64,000 bases of DNA from assembly GCF_000002425.4 (NCBI RefSeq), contig NC_037265.1:16270760-16334759 (forward strand). The letters are read 5' to 3'. Source of the DNA: Physcomitrium patens (lineage: Eukaryota; Streptophyta; Bryopsida; Funariales; Funariaceae). A program made the position numbers and the translations under genes. A model generated the notes under the pieces. It was not told the origin of the DNA. It ran no database searches and saw only the letters and a list, made by a program, of their open reading frames with translations. Shown one piece after another: positions 48,979-60,005 of the stretch (the first letter of the stretch is position 1; each line of letters starts with the position of its first letter).

Positions 48979-49280
48979 ACATCAGAGGATAAAACCTCAC
49001 TATAGCAAAAATACTTTTTCTTTCCCTCCATCCATTCCTTGGTACAACTCTCTTGATGAACTTTCTTATGCTACTCTCAAGAACCTTGAAATTGAATCAT
49101 TGTAAGGACTTCTTTTCTTCCATAATAATTTTTTTACAAACCAATACCATAAAATATAGTACATCTAAAATCCTACCATAAATTCAAATCTAATAAAAAA
49201 TAAATCCTTTCAAACCAACTCTAAAGATATCAACTTATTTTTTTCCTATTCATGGATAAAAATACAAAATTCTTAATAAG

Positions 49281-49319
<39 letters not shown>

Positions 49320-49659
49320 CTTCTTTTTCTTCTTTTTTTGAAAATAATACTAAAATTGAAAATTATAGTCATCATCTCAATAAGCTTTAAGCACAAGGAT
49401 ATGAGCCTAAAATCCATCACTCTATGGAATTGGTACTATACAACAAGCTTGAGAGATAGAATGGAAGAACTTTCAATTGTGAAATAATTAAATTAATTTA
49501 AATGTGGGTGTTTGTAGTTTAATTAAAATTAATACCTTTCAAGCAATGGTTATTAATATTAAATTAAAATTTTAAATGAAATTCACTATGAAAAATAGTA
49601 AAAAATATAATTAATTAATTTCTTATTATTAACTCACAATAAGAATAAAAACTTAAATT

Positions 49660-49880
49660 CAAGTTAAAATCAAAAGTTAAAAGTTAAATTTAAAAGTCAA
49701 AGTTGAAATCTAAATTCAAAATTTAAATTTAAAAGTAAAAGTTAAAATTTAAATTTTAAAAGTGAAAGTTGAAAATTAAATTTAAAATTTTAAGCTAAAA
49801 ATTAAAAATTAAATTTAAAAGTTAAAGTGAGAATATTAAAGGTTAAAAGTTAAAACTTAAAATTTATTAGCTATAAATCA
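49660..49880. repeat. AAGTTAAA-type low-complexity block
   Basis: About 220 bases composed almost only of variants of AAGTTAAA, AAATTTAA and AAGTCAAA, with nearly no C on the plus strand. It looks like a decayed short tandem repeat. Confidence 0.7.
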
Positions 49881-49959
49881 AAATTTGGAGATTACGAGTC
49901 ACTGTGACGATGAAAGTATAAACAAAACAAGAGAGCTAAAAGTGAAGGTACCTTAACGA

Positions 49960-50430
49960 CGTCCAAGGATTGAAGGCTGCAATTTCCTTCTATTCCGAAA
50001 TTCACCAAAAAATGTAATTAATTTCAAATTAGATGATTATTAGTTTTTTTGCATGGTTAAGTTAAAGGCGCTCTTTCTCCAATAAATCTCGTTGCAATTT
50101 AGTAATTCAATTATGAAAATTGTTCCTCAGAAGATGAGTGATCCAAACTACTGCGGCGACCAACCTCCTTCACTTAGAAATTTTCTAAAAATCCAAATCG
50201 TCTTCAAATCCAGCAAAACTTATTCCTTTCAAAGCTTACCTTACAAATCTCAATGCTCCAAAAATTTCAATTGAATCCAATTATAATAAACTGAGAAATG
50301 CCTTCCCAAACTCGATTAATCCAAACTGCGAAGGCAGTCGACTCTCTTGCAATCAAAATTTCACCAAAAATTCAATTCAACTCCAAATTGAGCAAGCCTT
50401 ATCTTATTGGAAAGCTAACAACAAAAGCTA
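49960..50430. repeat. Degenerate ~180-bp tandem repeat
   Basis: Three related segments begin near 49962, 50138 and 50320. They share TCCAAACT/CTGCG..., TTCACCAAAAAT and TTCAAAT/CTCCAAATT words in the same order. Copies are strongly diverged. Confidence 0.45.
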
Positions 50431-51759
50431 CAATTAAAAGGAATTTTAAATTAAAAAAAAATTACTGATTGATGAGGGGAAATCTGAGGCTCTTAGGAGT
50501 ACTTGGGAGGCCAAAAGAGCTATCTACTACAATGAAGAATGTTTTAAAACTCAATGATTATCATTCACAACTAAAATTCCATTCAAATCCACCCACAAGT
50601 TGACAATGAGATTTAACAATCTAAATGAAATTAAGATTAGGATTTTTGGCCAAATTTTGGCATGACTTTGTCCTTCCATCTTTGCAACCACCCTTCCACA
50701 AGCCTCCATTCAATTGTATAACAGAGGCTTGATTTTCCAAGCCTTCTCCACCTTTAATTTCTAAGATCCTTAATCTAGATCTATAGCCTTCATTTACCCA
50801 AAAGCTAATTTTATTATTAAAGCTGATGGCTATTGTAAGTGAAAAAAAATATTTTTAATAAATCTAACTTCACAATTGTATTCAAAATAATTTTTTATGC
50901 TAAAATTGACTATTCATATGCCTCCATCTATGTTTATTTGCAATTTTTATGAAATTTTTTACCTCTAGAGATTTTAGCATCTATTGTAAAAATTCAAAAA
51001 TGAAAATTTCAATGCTCCACTTGAATGTTGGAGGAGAAGGTGCTGATCTTGTTTTCTTCACCTCACAAAGTGAATCCAATACTGCCATCACATTTGAAAG
51101 CCTCTATTATTTGAAAAAAACTACTTTGTTACTTGGATTTATTGAAGTTGAAGAAGAAGCTTTAAAATTGTCATTAATAAACTTCACTTAATCTTTTAAA
51201 TTTTTTTAATTCTAATTCATTCTAAATCATATGAGATGATTGTAGGTGAACTCATAGGCTCACAATCAACCCTTATAGCAATGACTAACAACCTCTAAAT
51301 TATTAAAACTAACCAAATTATTATTCTAATTTTCTACTCCTTATTATTTTGATGTTAATTAATCTAACTCAAGGAATTAGACTAGGATTTATACCATCAA
51401 AGGTTACAACCTTAAAAACTTTATAAAACCAGATTCTATTTAAATAAATCCTAATCTATATGTTCAATTATCATAAAATAAGAAAAATTTAAAAAATAAA
51501 ATTTTGGAGCATAAATGATAACTCATAAATTTCTTCTATATTTATCTTTGTCTCAAGCTTGATCCAACTATAAGAAAGGAGTCACTAAGATTATATTCAT
51601 GTATAGTTTATCTAGAATTGTAAATAAGAACTTCTAAATAATAATCAACTTCTTTAACGGACCGCTTCTCTCCTCGTCTTCCATATATCAAGTCTACCCT
51701 AATTGTGATTTTACAAAGAAACCAATAAGGTTCAAAAGCATGTAATTACCTTACGATTG

Positions 51760-52031
51760 TGAATACCCAATTTAAGATGAAGAGAACTTGATGGAGATGG
51801 AAAATGCTCTTGTAAATTATCAAGATGTATACATTCATGTGAATTTGAAGAAGGGTTGTCTTTGTCATTGTGCATGCTATCATCATCCAAACTTGGTGCA
51901 CGTGCCAAAGAAAGAAGGTTTAAAAGGTTGAGTCCTAAACTTGTAGTAATCCATGGATTTTTTAGTCATGCATATTATTTATATACTTCTGCTTGATTCT
52001 CCTTAAGTTTTTTCAACATATGATGACCATC
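51760..52031 (-). pseudogene. Older gag-like remnant G, downstream half (interrupted by chromovirus C)
   Basis: The minus-strand reading continues the frame at 59699-59850 across the chromovirus C insertion. The reading ending in Ala-Met-Glu-Asp-Gly upstream is followed here by HHMLKKLKENQAEVYK. Further downstream a Ser/Asp-rich segment (LDDDSMHNDKDN) follows. It looks like the N-terminal coiled-coil part of a retroelement gag, with stops. The five bases CCATC at 52027-52031 are the target duplication shared with 59699-59703. Confidence 0.5.
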
Positions 52032-52592
52032 TGTGAAGGACAAGAACTCGATGAAAAAGCAATTCAGACAAGTGAGCCTTCACTCAAAGAAATGTAACAA
52101 AATATAAATAAATAAGTATGTATATTGAAAGAGAAACTGGAATGGCTATTGCCAAAAGATAAAGAAACTAGAGATCCTTGAAACTAGACTGTAAGCAAGA
52201 AAGGAGTTGACAAGAGTGAAGAAGGCTTCACTCTTGTCTCTATATATACTATCTAACTAGGGGCTATGTGGCAACATTCTATAGGACCTCAAATATGTGT
52301 TGATTTTGTAGGACACATGCTTTGACTTACAAGGCAAGTTTTTCTATATGTGGGCCACATAGTTAGCTTGATCTTCAAGCTAACAACATGTGTGGCACGT
52401 GGCTAACTTGTTGACCACGTTTCTAATCCAAAAAATCAATTAAAGACACCTATGAAGTCAAAGCAGCATCTATGAAGCTTCTAGGAAGCTTTCATATTAA
52501 ATACTATAGAATTAACTTACTTTAACTTATTTTTACTTACTTCCACCTATTTGTATATGTAATTACTAGCTTACATGAATATGTTCGTGACA
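52032..52592 (-). repeat. 3' LTR of chromovirus C
   Basis: 561 bp. It contains the perfect 13-base inverted repeat GACAAGAGTGAAG/CTTCACTCTTGTC (plus strand about 52208-52237) just downstream, in element sense, of the TATATATA box. Confidence 0.9.
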
Positions 52593-52611
52593 TTATCCCC
52601 CCTTCTAGGGA
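52593..52611 (-). other. Polypurine tract, chromovirus C
   Basis: In element sense AGAAGGGGGG followed by ATAA directly precedes the 3' LTR. Confidence 0.75.
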
Positions 52612-53150
52612 CGAGTTCCACGAGGAGCGGTCATCATATATTGAGGAAATCTATGATGTGACGAATTATATTTGCTACATACTCTGATCTTTGTTCTCTT
52701 CGAAGATGATTGATAGGACCTCTCAACCATCAGTAGTATCCTATACTAGGGCAAGAAGACCACCCAATTATTTGATCATTGTTGAGGCTTTCATAACTTC
52801 CTTCAAATAGAACATTTGGAACACCATCAGGAGTTGTTCCTACCTCTAGCAAAATCATCAAATATCGAGAGTCCCTTCCCAAATTGTGATACCAAATGCA
52901 TTGTATCTCGCCATCTATTTGAGGAAGAACTTGTCGTTCTTGAAGATCTTCATTTCGATTGCGTCATCTTAAAGGTTGTGACAATTGTAATGTCTCGTCC
53001 GGCAAGTCAGCAAATAAAGGCTCTTGAGTCGAATCCACTAGTTGTTGGTTCTCCATCTCCTGAGCGTCACAACTACAAAGAAGCTACAAACAAGGATTGA
53101 AAGTAGAATGTTATCTTGCCTAGATGTTGTTTCTTTTATAAAGAAGGTTT

Positions 53151-54554
53151 TCATCTTGATTTTGATGGATGTCGTTGATGAAAAGCTTCCACCGCCTTTG
53201 CTGCATTTGTAAGATTCTTTATTGGCTCCCATGTACATTCACTAATATCATATCCGTGCCAATGGACAAGATATTCTAATTTATTTTGGCCCCGTCTTGA
53301 ATCTAAGACTTCTACTTCAAACTCTTCATTATTGTCCACTTCTATAGGAGGAGGTGGAGCTTGTCGTCTTCTTGGTATGTCCACTATCTTGTATGGTTCA
53401 AGAAGAGATATGTGGAATACTTGATGGATTTTCATTGACTCTGATAGATGTAAACGATATGCAACTGGATTGATTTGTGCAGAAATAGAAAATGGTCCAA
53501 GTCTTCGATAGTCCAACTTGTCACAAGAAAGAATAGTCTTGATATTATGACAAAGTAGCCATACCTTATCACCCAAGAAGAATGGAGGTTGTTCCTTTTG
53601 ATAGACATCCGCATTCACCTTTTGTTGTTTTTGAGCCTCTTTTAACTGCGCCTTCATCGTTACATGTAGCTCTGATAAATGAATCGCCAAATCTTTTGCA
53701 GCAGGATTATCAACTTTTGAAAAGTCAAAAGTATCAAGTCATGGATGATAACCATAATTAGCAAAGAAAGGTGTTTGTTTTGTAGAAGAATGTACCGTGT
53801 TATTGTAAGAAAACTCTGCCAATGACAAAAGAGTTGTCCAATCATCTTGTTGATAGTTAATGGTACATCTTAAATATTGCTTTAAGACTTGATTAATACC
53901 CTCCGTTTGTCCATCAGTTTGAGGATGGAATACCGAAGATAGTTTTATATCCACTTTTAGAATCTTGAAAAGAGTCCGCCAAAATCTTGATACAAATTGA
54001 GTTCTCCTATCTAATATAATATCTTTGGATAATCTATGATAACGATAGATATTATCAAGAAAGAGCTTAACTATTTCTTCACCCGTGATAGATTTTGTAC
54101 ATTGTACAAAATGTGCCATCTTGGTAAAACGATCTACTATCACGAATATAGAGTCATAAGAACCTGAGATTGGAAGATCCGTGATGAAGTCCATAGAAAC
54201 AAAAGACCATGGTTGTTCTGGAATGGGTAATGGCTAAAAAAGTTTGTAAGGTCGATGATGAGGAGTTTTTGATCTTTAGCAAACATCACATGATTGTACA
54301 AAATCTTTGACTGCTTTCCACATTTGTGGCCACCAAAAATCCTTGGATATTAGTTCCAAAGTTTTATTGTATTCAAAATGTCCCGCTGCTGGGAAGTCGT
54401 GACGAGCTTGAAGAATACGTAAACATGCTTCTCCTTCTGGAACATATAGGCATCTTTTGAAATAGAGTAAGTTGTTCTTGAATTCAAATTTAGAGGGATC
54501 ATGAGATTTAGAAGAATTATTCTTGATATCATGAATAAGAGGATCTGAAGACAT
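53151..54554 (-). pseudogene. Chromovirus C integrase and chromodomain
   Basis: The integrase zinc finger (54276-54554) keeps H-x5-H and C-x2-C spacing (RHDFPAAGHF, CDVC). The core follows at 53739-54236, with the first Asp (MDFITDLP), second Asp (LDRRTQF, where the following Gly is Arg) and final Glu (QTEGINQ) present. The C-terminal region ends in a chromodomain (about 53151-53330) with V-L-D-S-R and LEYLVHWHGY...CTWEP. Such domains bind methylated histone tails and direct insertion into heterochromatin. Stops at 54276, 54234 and 53739 stand where Gln, Gln and Arg codons are expected. Confidence 0.9.
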
Positions 54555-54557
54555 ACT

Positions 54558-55121
54558 TCACTGGACTTGCTTAAGAAAAGTTAAATCAACAGTCAATGTT
54601 GATTTTATTGCTCGAAGATAAAATTGCTCCGGCTTCAAGTGAACCATTCTTTGTTGCTCAAAAGCTGCATCTCCTTCTTTTGGTGCAAGATAAGAATGTC
54701 TAAACAAGGCATCAAACAAATCTTTTTGTTTTTCTGGCTGATAAATGATGATGAATTCGAATCTTGATAAAGACATGCTCCAACAAGCTTGACGATGATT
54801 TAATACGCGTGTTGACATAAAATACTCGAGGTTATTGTGATCTGTATATATGGTGACTGGACTGAAAGCACCTTCTAGATAATGATGCCATTCTTGAAAA
54901 GAATCTATAATTACAAGAAGTTTTTTGTCATGGATCTCATAATTGATTTCTGCTACTGAGAATTTTCTTGAATGAAAGGCTACTGGATGAAGTTTGTCAT
55001 CTCTTCCCATTTGTGATAAAATCGCACCCAAAGCAAAGTGTGATGCATCTCTTTCCTTAAAAAATGTTTTAGAAAAATCAACATGATATAAGATTGGTGC
55101 AGAAACAAACGCTGTCTTCAA
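54558..55121 (-). pseudogene. Chromovirus C RNase H domain
   Basis: 187 open codons covering the RT-RNase H connection and RNase H. The first catalytic Asp is kept (ERDASHFALGAILSQ), and the IHDKKLLVIIDSF and TDHNNLEYF boxes are recognisable. It degrades the RNA strand during reverse transcription in active elements. It is open in frame but separated from RT by stops, so it is not made as part of a working polyprotein. Confidence 0.85.
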
Positions 55122-56636
55122 AGATTCAAAAGTAACTTCCGCTTCTTGATTCCATTGGAGTTTGTCTTTATTAGTTAAACGTGTAAGTAGAGCTGTAACT
55201 CGAGAGAAATCCTTGATGAAGATCCGATAGTAGTTGGCAAATCCTAAAAAGCATTAGACATCTCTTATCGTTTTTGGGATCTTCCAATCTATAATAATTT
55301 AAATTTTCTTAGGATCCATCACAAGTCCATCATTTGAAATGATATAACCTAAGAAATTGACTTGAGTAGTGTGGAATACACACTTTTCTATCTTAGCATA
55401 GAATCTTGCATCTCTTAATTTTTGTAACACATGAGGAACATGAGGTTCATGTTCTTCTGGATTCTTAGAATAGATCACGATATCGTCTAGATAACAGACC
55501 ACAAATTCGTCCAAAAACTCTCAAAAAACATCATTCATTAGATGTTGAAAAGCTGCTGGTGCATTTGTAAGTCCAAAAGGCATGACATTGTATTCAAAAT
55601 ATCTATACCTAGTTCGAAACGCAGTCTTCTATTCATCTCCTTCTTTGATACGTATTAGATTGTATGCCCCTCGCAGATCTATTTTTGTATAGATCTTAGC
55701 TTGATTCAGCTGATCAAGAAGTCCAGATATTAAAGGTAGTGGATATCTATTCTTGATGATAATCTTGTTGAATTCTCGATGATCAACACACATCTGCAAT
55801 GATCCATCTTTTTTCTTCACAAATAGAATTGGAGCTCCTGTCGAAGATTTAAAATGGCGTATGAAATTCTTAGCTAGATTTTCTTCAATATACTCCTTGA
55901 GTTCAATCAACTCATTTTGTGATAAACTGTAGATTGGTCGGAATGGCGATTGTGCTTCTTCTTGAAGGTCAATTGAACAATCATAGAGACGGTGTTTCGA
56001 GAGTGTATCCGCATTCTTTTTTTTGAATACATCTTGAAATTCTTGATATTGGCTTAAAATGCCACTTGAAGTCTTTCCACCAGTAGAAATAGATGTGGCA
56101 TAAATAATATATGGTGATTCTTTCATAGCAGCATGCAAGAAAGCTTTTGTACCTATAAATACGGATTTAATTGAACTGAACTTATGACTCTCTACTTGAT
56201 TGACTACACTGTTAGTTATACTTTTAGAGCAAGTAAGTATTTGGAAAATCCAATCTATTTGAGGGTTGTATTTTTCTAACCATAATAAACTTAAAATGAT
56301 TGGATTAGAGGAAGATCTAATGATATTAAATACTACAAAGCTATTATGACCATTGATTATTACTTCTATTGGAAGGGTTTTGTGAGTAATATCTCTAGAA
56401 GACAATGGACGACCATCTATGACTTCTACATGAAAAGGTTTAATTTTCTTTATTAAAGATATGCTATGTCTTTTAGTAAATTTTTCATCTAAGAAATATG
56501 CTGAGGCTCCTGAATTTAACAAGGCAGAGGCTTTATAATATTTAGGTCCTAAAATAACATTTAATGTAAAACAAAGAGAGGACTCTGAGGAGAGAATAGG
56601 ACCTTTACTAGATGTTGTGCAAGGTTTCGGCCGCAC
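55122..56636 (-). pseudogene. Chromovirus C protease and reverse transcriptase
   Basis: The 335-codon frame from 56636 holds retropepsin and the first half of RT. The protease triad reads N-S-G at about 56508-56516, so the catalytic Asp is Asn. RT motifs include KKKDGSLQMCVDHREFN and the KIDLRGAYNLIRI segment. A TAG at 55629-55631 stands for Trp. The polymerase box Y-L-D-D is intact at 55482-55493 in the next open piece (55299-55514). Further stops at 55521, 55300 and 55254 stand for Arg or Gln. The gag/protease junction is disrupted by solo LTR C' at 56637. Confidence 0.9.
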
Positions 56637-57714
56637 TGTATCGGGATAGAGAGAGTTTGCCTCAAGAAAATGCTAGGCTTCTGGCTATCATTAATTATTC
56701 AATCAAGCTTGAAAATAAAAGAAGCCCTAAGTTTATATATAATTTTTCCCTTTTGAGTAATTACACCAAATACACAATCCTCAAGTAATCCACAACTTCC
56801 AAAATATGATAAAATCTTCTAAAACCTTGTTTATTCTTATGTGGATATTTTTCCGAACTTCAACACCTCATATCTCCTAATCCGACTGTCCAAACAAACT
56901 CAAATTTTACTTAAAGTACTAATAAATTCTTATTAACTTCTACAACAAATTTCAACTACAAATTCGTTGCAAATCTTGAGATATCTTAAAAACCCTAACA
57001 GTCACTTCAAACTCTTGTCTTTATACATCCATGTGAAATTTTCTTCATATCTCACAAAATATAAGCTCAAATGCTATAAAATTTATATGTATAGCTTTTT
57101 AACACAAAAATTTACATTCTCCAAAAGTTTGAGCCAAAAATTCATCCGAATACTTAAGTTATGGCTCCAACCATTACTACAAATAAAACCGCTTACTTAC
57201 TACCTTTAATTTAGAAGCGCCGCCTTCAACTCCTTACAACTCCATATGAACTTCAAAAGTAATAATTCTTTCATGAAAGATGTAGGCCTTGAAATTGCCG
57301 TTCCAGTCGCACCTTCCGATCTTCAAAAGCTGCTGTAAAACTCCTCGTACACTCAAAAGAGTAATAGTGTGTCTTAAATAAACACCTTAACTTCAAATGG
57401 CTATAACTTTTTCATCGTAACTCCAAATCCTCTAATTTTTGTACACAAATTGTATCTCAAACCCTAAACTTTACAACCCTGGCTTATCATCTCCGAATGC
57501 TCTTGAAAGAGGAACCCTAATCCCTAATAAGGCCTCAGGCAGCCTCCTTGAAACCCATTGGGCATGGTATTCGACCAATAGGGATGAAGTTCTCCATTCC
57601 TTGCCTTCATCCGACCATGCCTTGCTTTCATCCCTTTCAATTAGCTTCCTACTAGTTTAGATTTTCATCCTTAGGTTTCCACCTTCTCCCAAGGCTTCAT
57701 ACTAAACATTTAGG

Positions 57715-57753
<39 letters not shown>

Positions 57754-57910
57754 AATGTCAAAATCAAAAGAAGTAAAGAAAAAAAGTAAAGTTTCTTATA
57801 TCAACTCTTTTTAATTTAATCAACTAGCCACTCTAATACACATCTAGATTTATCAACATATAATATATTTTAGCTAATTTTTACATACTGTAAGCATTTA
57901 CAGTACGACA
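56637..57910 (-). mobile_element. Solo LTR C' (E/D-like family) between gag and protease of chromovirus C
   Basis: 1274 bp, reading TGTCGTACTG...CGATACA in the minus sense. It matches B1 and B2 in the interior and E1 at both ends. The target duplication is not clean (GCAC to the left, ATGG to the right), so one edge may be altered. An AT run occurs at 57716-57750. Confidence 0.8.
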
Positions 57911-58925
57911 ATGGTCCCTATTATAGCTGGACAAATTCGTTTTCCGACATATTATCTTCTTTCATAGCCATACTCCTCATTTTGTGATTGCGTCATTTCT
58001 GTAGACAATGTTGAGCAGTGTACTTTGGTTCTCCACAATATAAACATAATCCTTCTTGACGACGATAAGTCTTTTCTTGCTCAGTAAGAGGTTTGAAACG
58101 TATTGCATCAATTTACATATCCTCTACTTCCAAATGTATGTGTTGAAGAGGTATTGGTGTTGCCATTGAATTATAGTAACATTGAGGTCTACTTGTACGG
58201 TTCTTAGATTGAAATTCAAAAAGGTGATTGTCACACTTTACAACAAATTCAATTGCTTGACTCAATGTTTGAGGATCTGGTAAGTTGAGCATTAATTTTT
58301 TTATCTCATATTGTAATCCGTAGAGAAATTGGGTAATAAGTGCAGCATCATCCTACTTGATATCAGTTACAAGTTGTCAAAATTGTGAAGCGTACAATAT
58401 TATTGATCGATAGCTTTATTGTAAAATATGAATCTTATTGGTTGCAACACGAATTACATCATGTTCTTTATACATGGATCGAAACTCTGCCAAAAAAGCC
58501 TCTAGATTATCCAATATTAGATCTTGTTGTTCAAGAAAAGATAAAAACCACAATAGTGCTGAACTTGAAAGAAGCGTATCAATGAATCTAACTTGCGATT
58601 ATGGAGTTGGATAGCTTTGGAGTTGAAGTTCAATCACAAGTTGTACTTGATTGATAAATCCTCGAAACTTAAATCTGGTGCCATCAAAATTCTCGGGTAG
58701 GGCTATTCTTGGTTCTCTAATACTAGAAGGATGTTCCACCATAGGAAAAAGGACATGGTTTGGTGCAGATGTTGAAGAAGCTCCAACCATTTCTATATCT
58801 TCACTTCCTATCAATCTTGTTGTTCCTTGTAGTGGTAAATTAAGTTGATGCATCGCAAGCATTAACTCCCTCAATTGTTCTTGCATTTTTGCCATTGTAC
58901 TCTTCATTTCAATAAGTTTTGCCAT
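57911..58925 (-). pseudogene. Chromovirus C gag
   Basis: The N-terminal part is open at 58599-58925 (108 codons), with a coiled-coil-like start (KMQEQLRELMLAMHQL) and the PENFDGTRFKFRGFINQV segment typical of this gag type. The middle part (58100-58600) is broken by stops. The zinc knuckle is at 58005-58046. All three Cys are present, but the first His is Tyr. Solo LTR C' follows directly. Confidence 0.85.
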
Positions 58926-59124
58926 GATAATACTTAGAAAAGAGAAGATGTCTAATATCGCTCAAGACAAATAGAAGAGAGGACTTTGGAACAAAGAAAA
59001 TACTAAGGACAATATCAGTTTAGAAGAGGGTAATCCATAACTTCTAATATACTTATATCTTATAAAGAAAAATGGGTAATCTACTCTTAATCAAGATTAG
59101 ACAAAGCTCTGATATTGTAGATGT

Positions 59125-59135
59125 ACTCTTGTCAA
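59125..59135 (-). other. Putative self-priming primer-binding site, chromovirus C
   Basis: The plus strand ACTCTTGTCAA ends two bases before the 5' LTR. It pairs with the LTR transcript-start arm, intact in the 3' LTR (TTGACAAGAGTG, 52207-52218) and carrying one G-to-C change in the 5' LTR (59313-59324). Confidence 0.55.
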
Positions 59136-59137
59136 TT

Positions 59138-59698
59138 TATCAAGGACAAGAACTTGATGAAAAAGCAATTCAAACAAGTAAGCCTTCACTCAAAGAAATG
59201 TAACAAAATATAAATAAACAAGTATGTATATTAAAAGAAAAACTAGAATGGCTATTGCCAAAAGACAAAGAAACTAAAGACCCTTGAAACTAAATTGGAA
59301 GCAAGAAAGGAGTTGACAAGACTGAAGAAGGCTTCACTCTTGTCTCTATATATACTATCTAACTAGGGGCTATGTAGCGACGTTCTATAGGACCTCAAAT
59401 ATGTGTTGACTTTGTAGGACACATGCCCTGACTTACAAGGCAAGTTTTTCTTCGTGTGGGCCACATAGTTAGCTTGATCTTCAAGCTAACAACATGTGAG
59501 GTACGTGGCTAACTTGTTGACTACGTTTCTAATCCAAAAAGTCAATTAAAGACACCTATGAAGTCAAAGCAGCATCTATGAAGCTTCTAGGAAGCTTTCA
59601 TATTAAATACTATAAAATTAACTTATTTTAACCTACTTTTACTTACTTCCACCTATTTGTATATGTAATTACTAGCTTACATGAGTATGTCCGTGACA
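59138..59698 (-). repeat. 5' LTR of chromovirus C
   Basis: 561 bp with edges TATCA and TGACA. A TATATATA box and downstream palindrome are as in the other copies. Confidence 0.9.
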
Positions 59699-60005
59699 CC
59701 ATCTTCCATTGCTATAACTGTTTTTTTCACTTCTACAATTCTCGCATCAAAAATATTTTGTAGCTCACTTTGTGATGCCCAAACTACTTCCTCTAATTCA
59801 TCAATTTTTTTATTGATAATATCTTATATGTCATGAAAGCAGTGATCTTAAGAATTAGGGATGGCAACAAGAAGAAGGGATTGAACTAAAGACTGGCCTT
59901 ACATGCTATAATTTCTAAAAGAGGCGGTTATTATAAATTCTTTTAAAGTAAGCAGACCTAATAAATCTAAGCTTTGGCTGCCAATGCTCTAAATTTATAT
60001 TGAAT
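59699..60005 (-). pseudogene. Older gag-like remnant G, upstream half with primer-site-like motif
   Basis: On the minus strand, a stretch at 59699-59850 reads as a charged coiled-coil segment (VVWASQSELQNIFDARI, VKKTVIAMEDG). It continues in frame across chromovirus C into 52031-51980. About 130 bases upstream in the same sense, near 59975-60003, TTTAGAGCATTGGCAGCC resembles the core and downstream flank of a tRNA-Met-type primer site. This is an older LTR element whose own LTRs I cannot delimit. Confidence 0.5.

Larger units (their letters stand above)
48979..51750. other. Gene-free AT-rich region with low-complexity and short tandem repeats
   Basis: It contains a TA run (49282-49317), the AAGTTAAA-rich block at 49660-49880 and the ~180-bp repeats at 49960-50430. 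An 80-codon frame at 50949-51191 has no recognised motif. I see no convincing gene. Confidence 0.45.
52032..59698 (-). mobile_element. Chromovirus copy C, best preserved, with nested solo LTR C'
   Basis: Complete minus-strand Ty3/gypsy chromovirus of 7667 bp, including the 1274-bp nested C'. LTRs are 52032-52592 and 59138-59698, both 561 bp. CCATC flanks it exactly (52027-52031 and 59699-59703). A polypurine tract and primer site are in place. LTR pairs are more alike here than in B, so C looks like the youngest copy. Confidence 0.95.
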
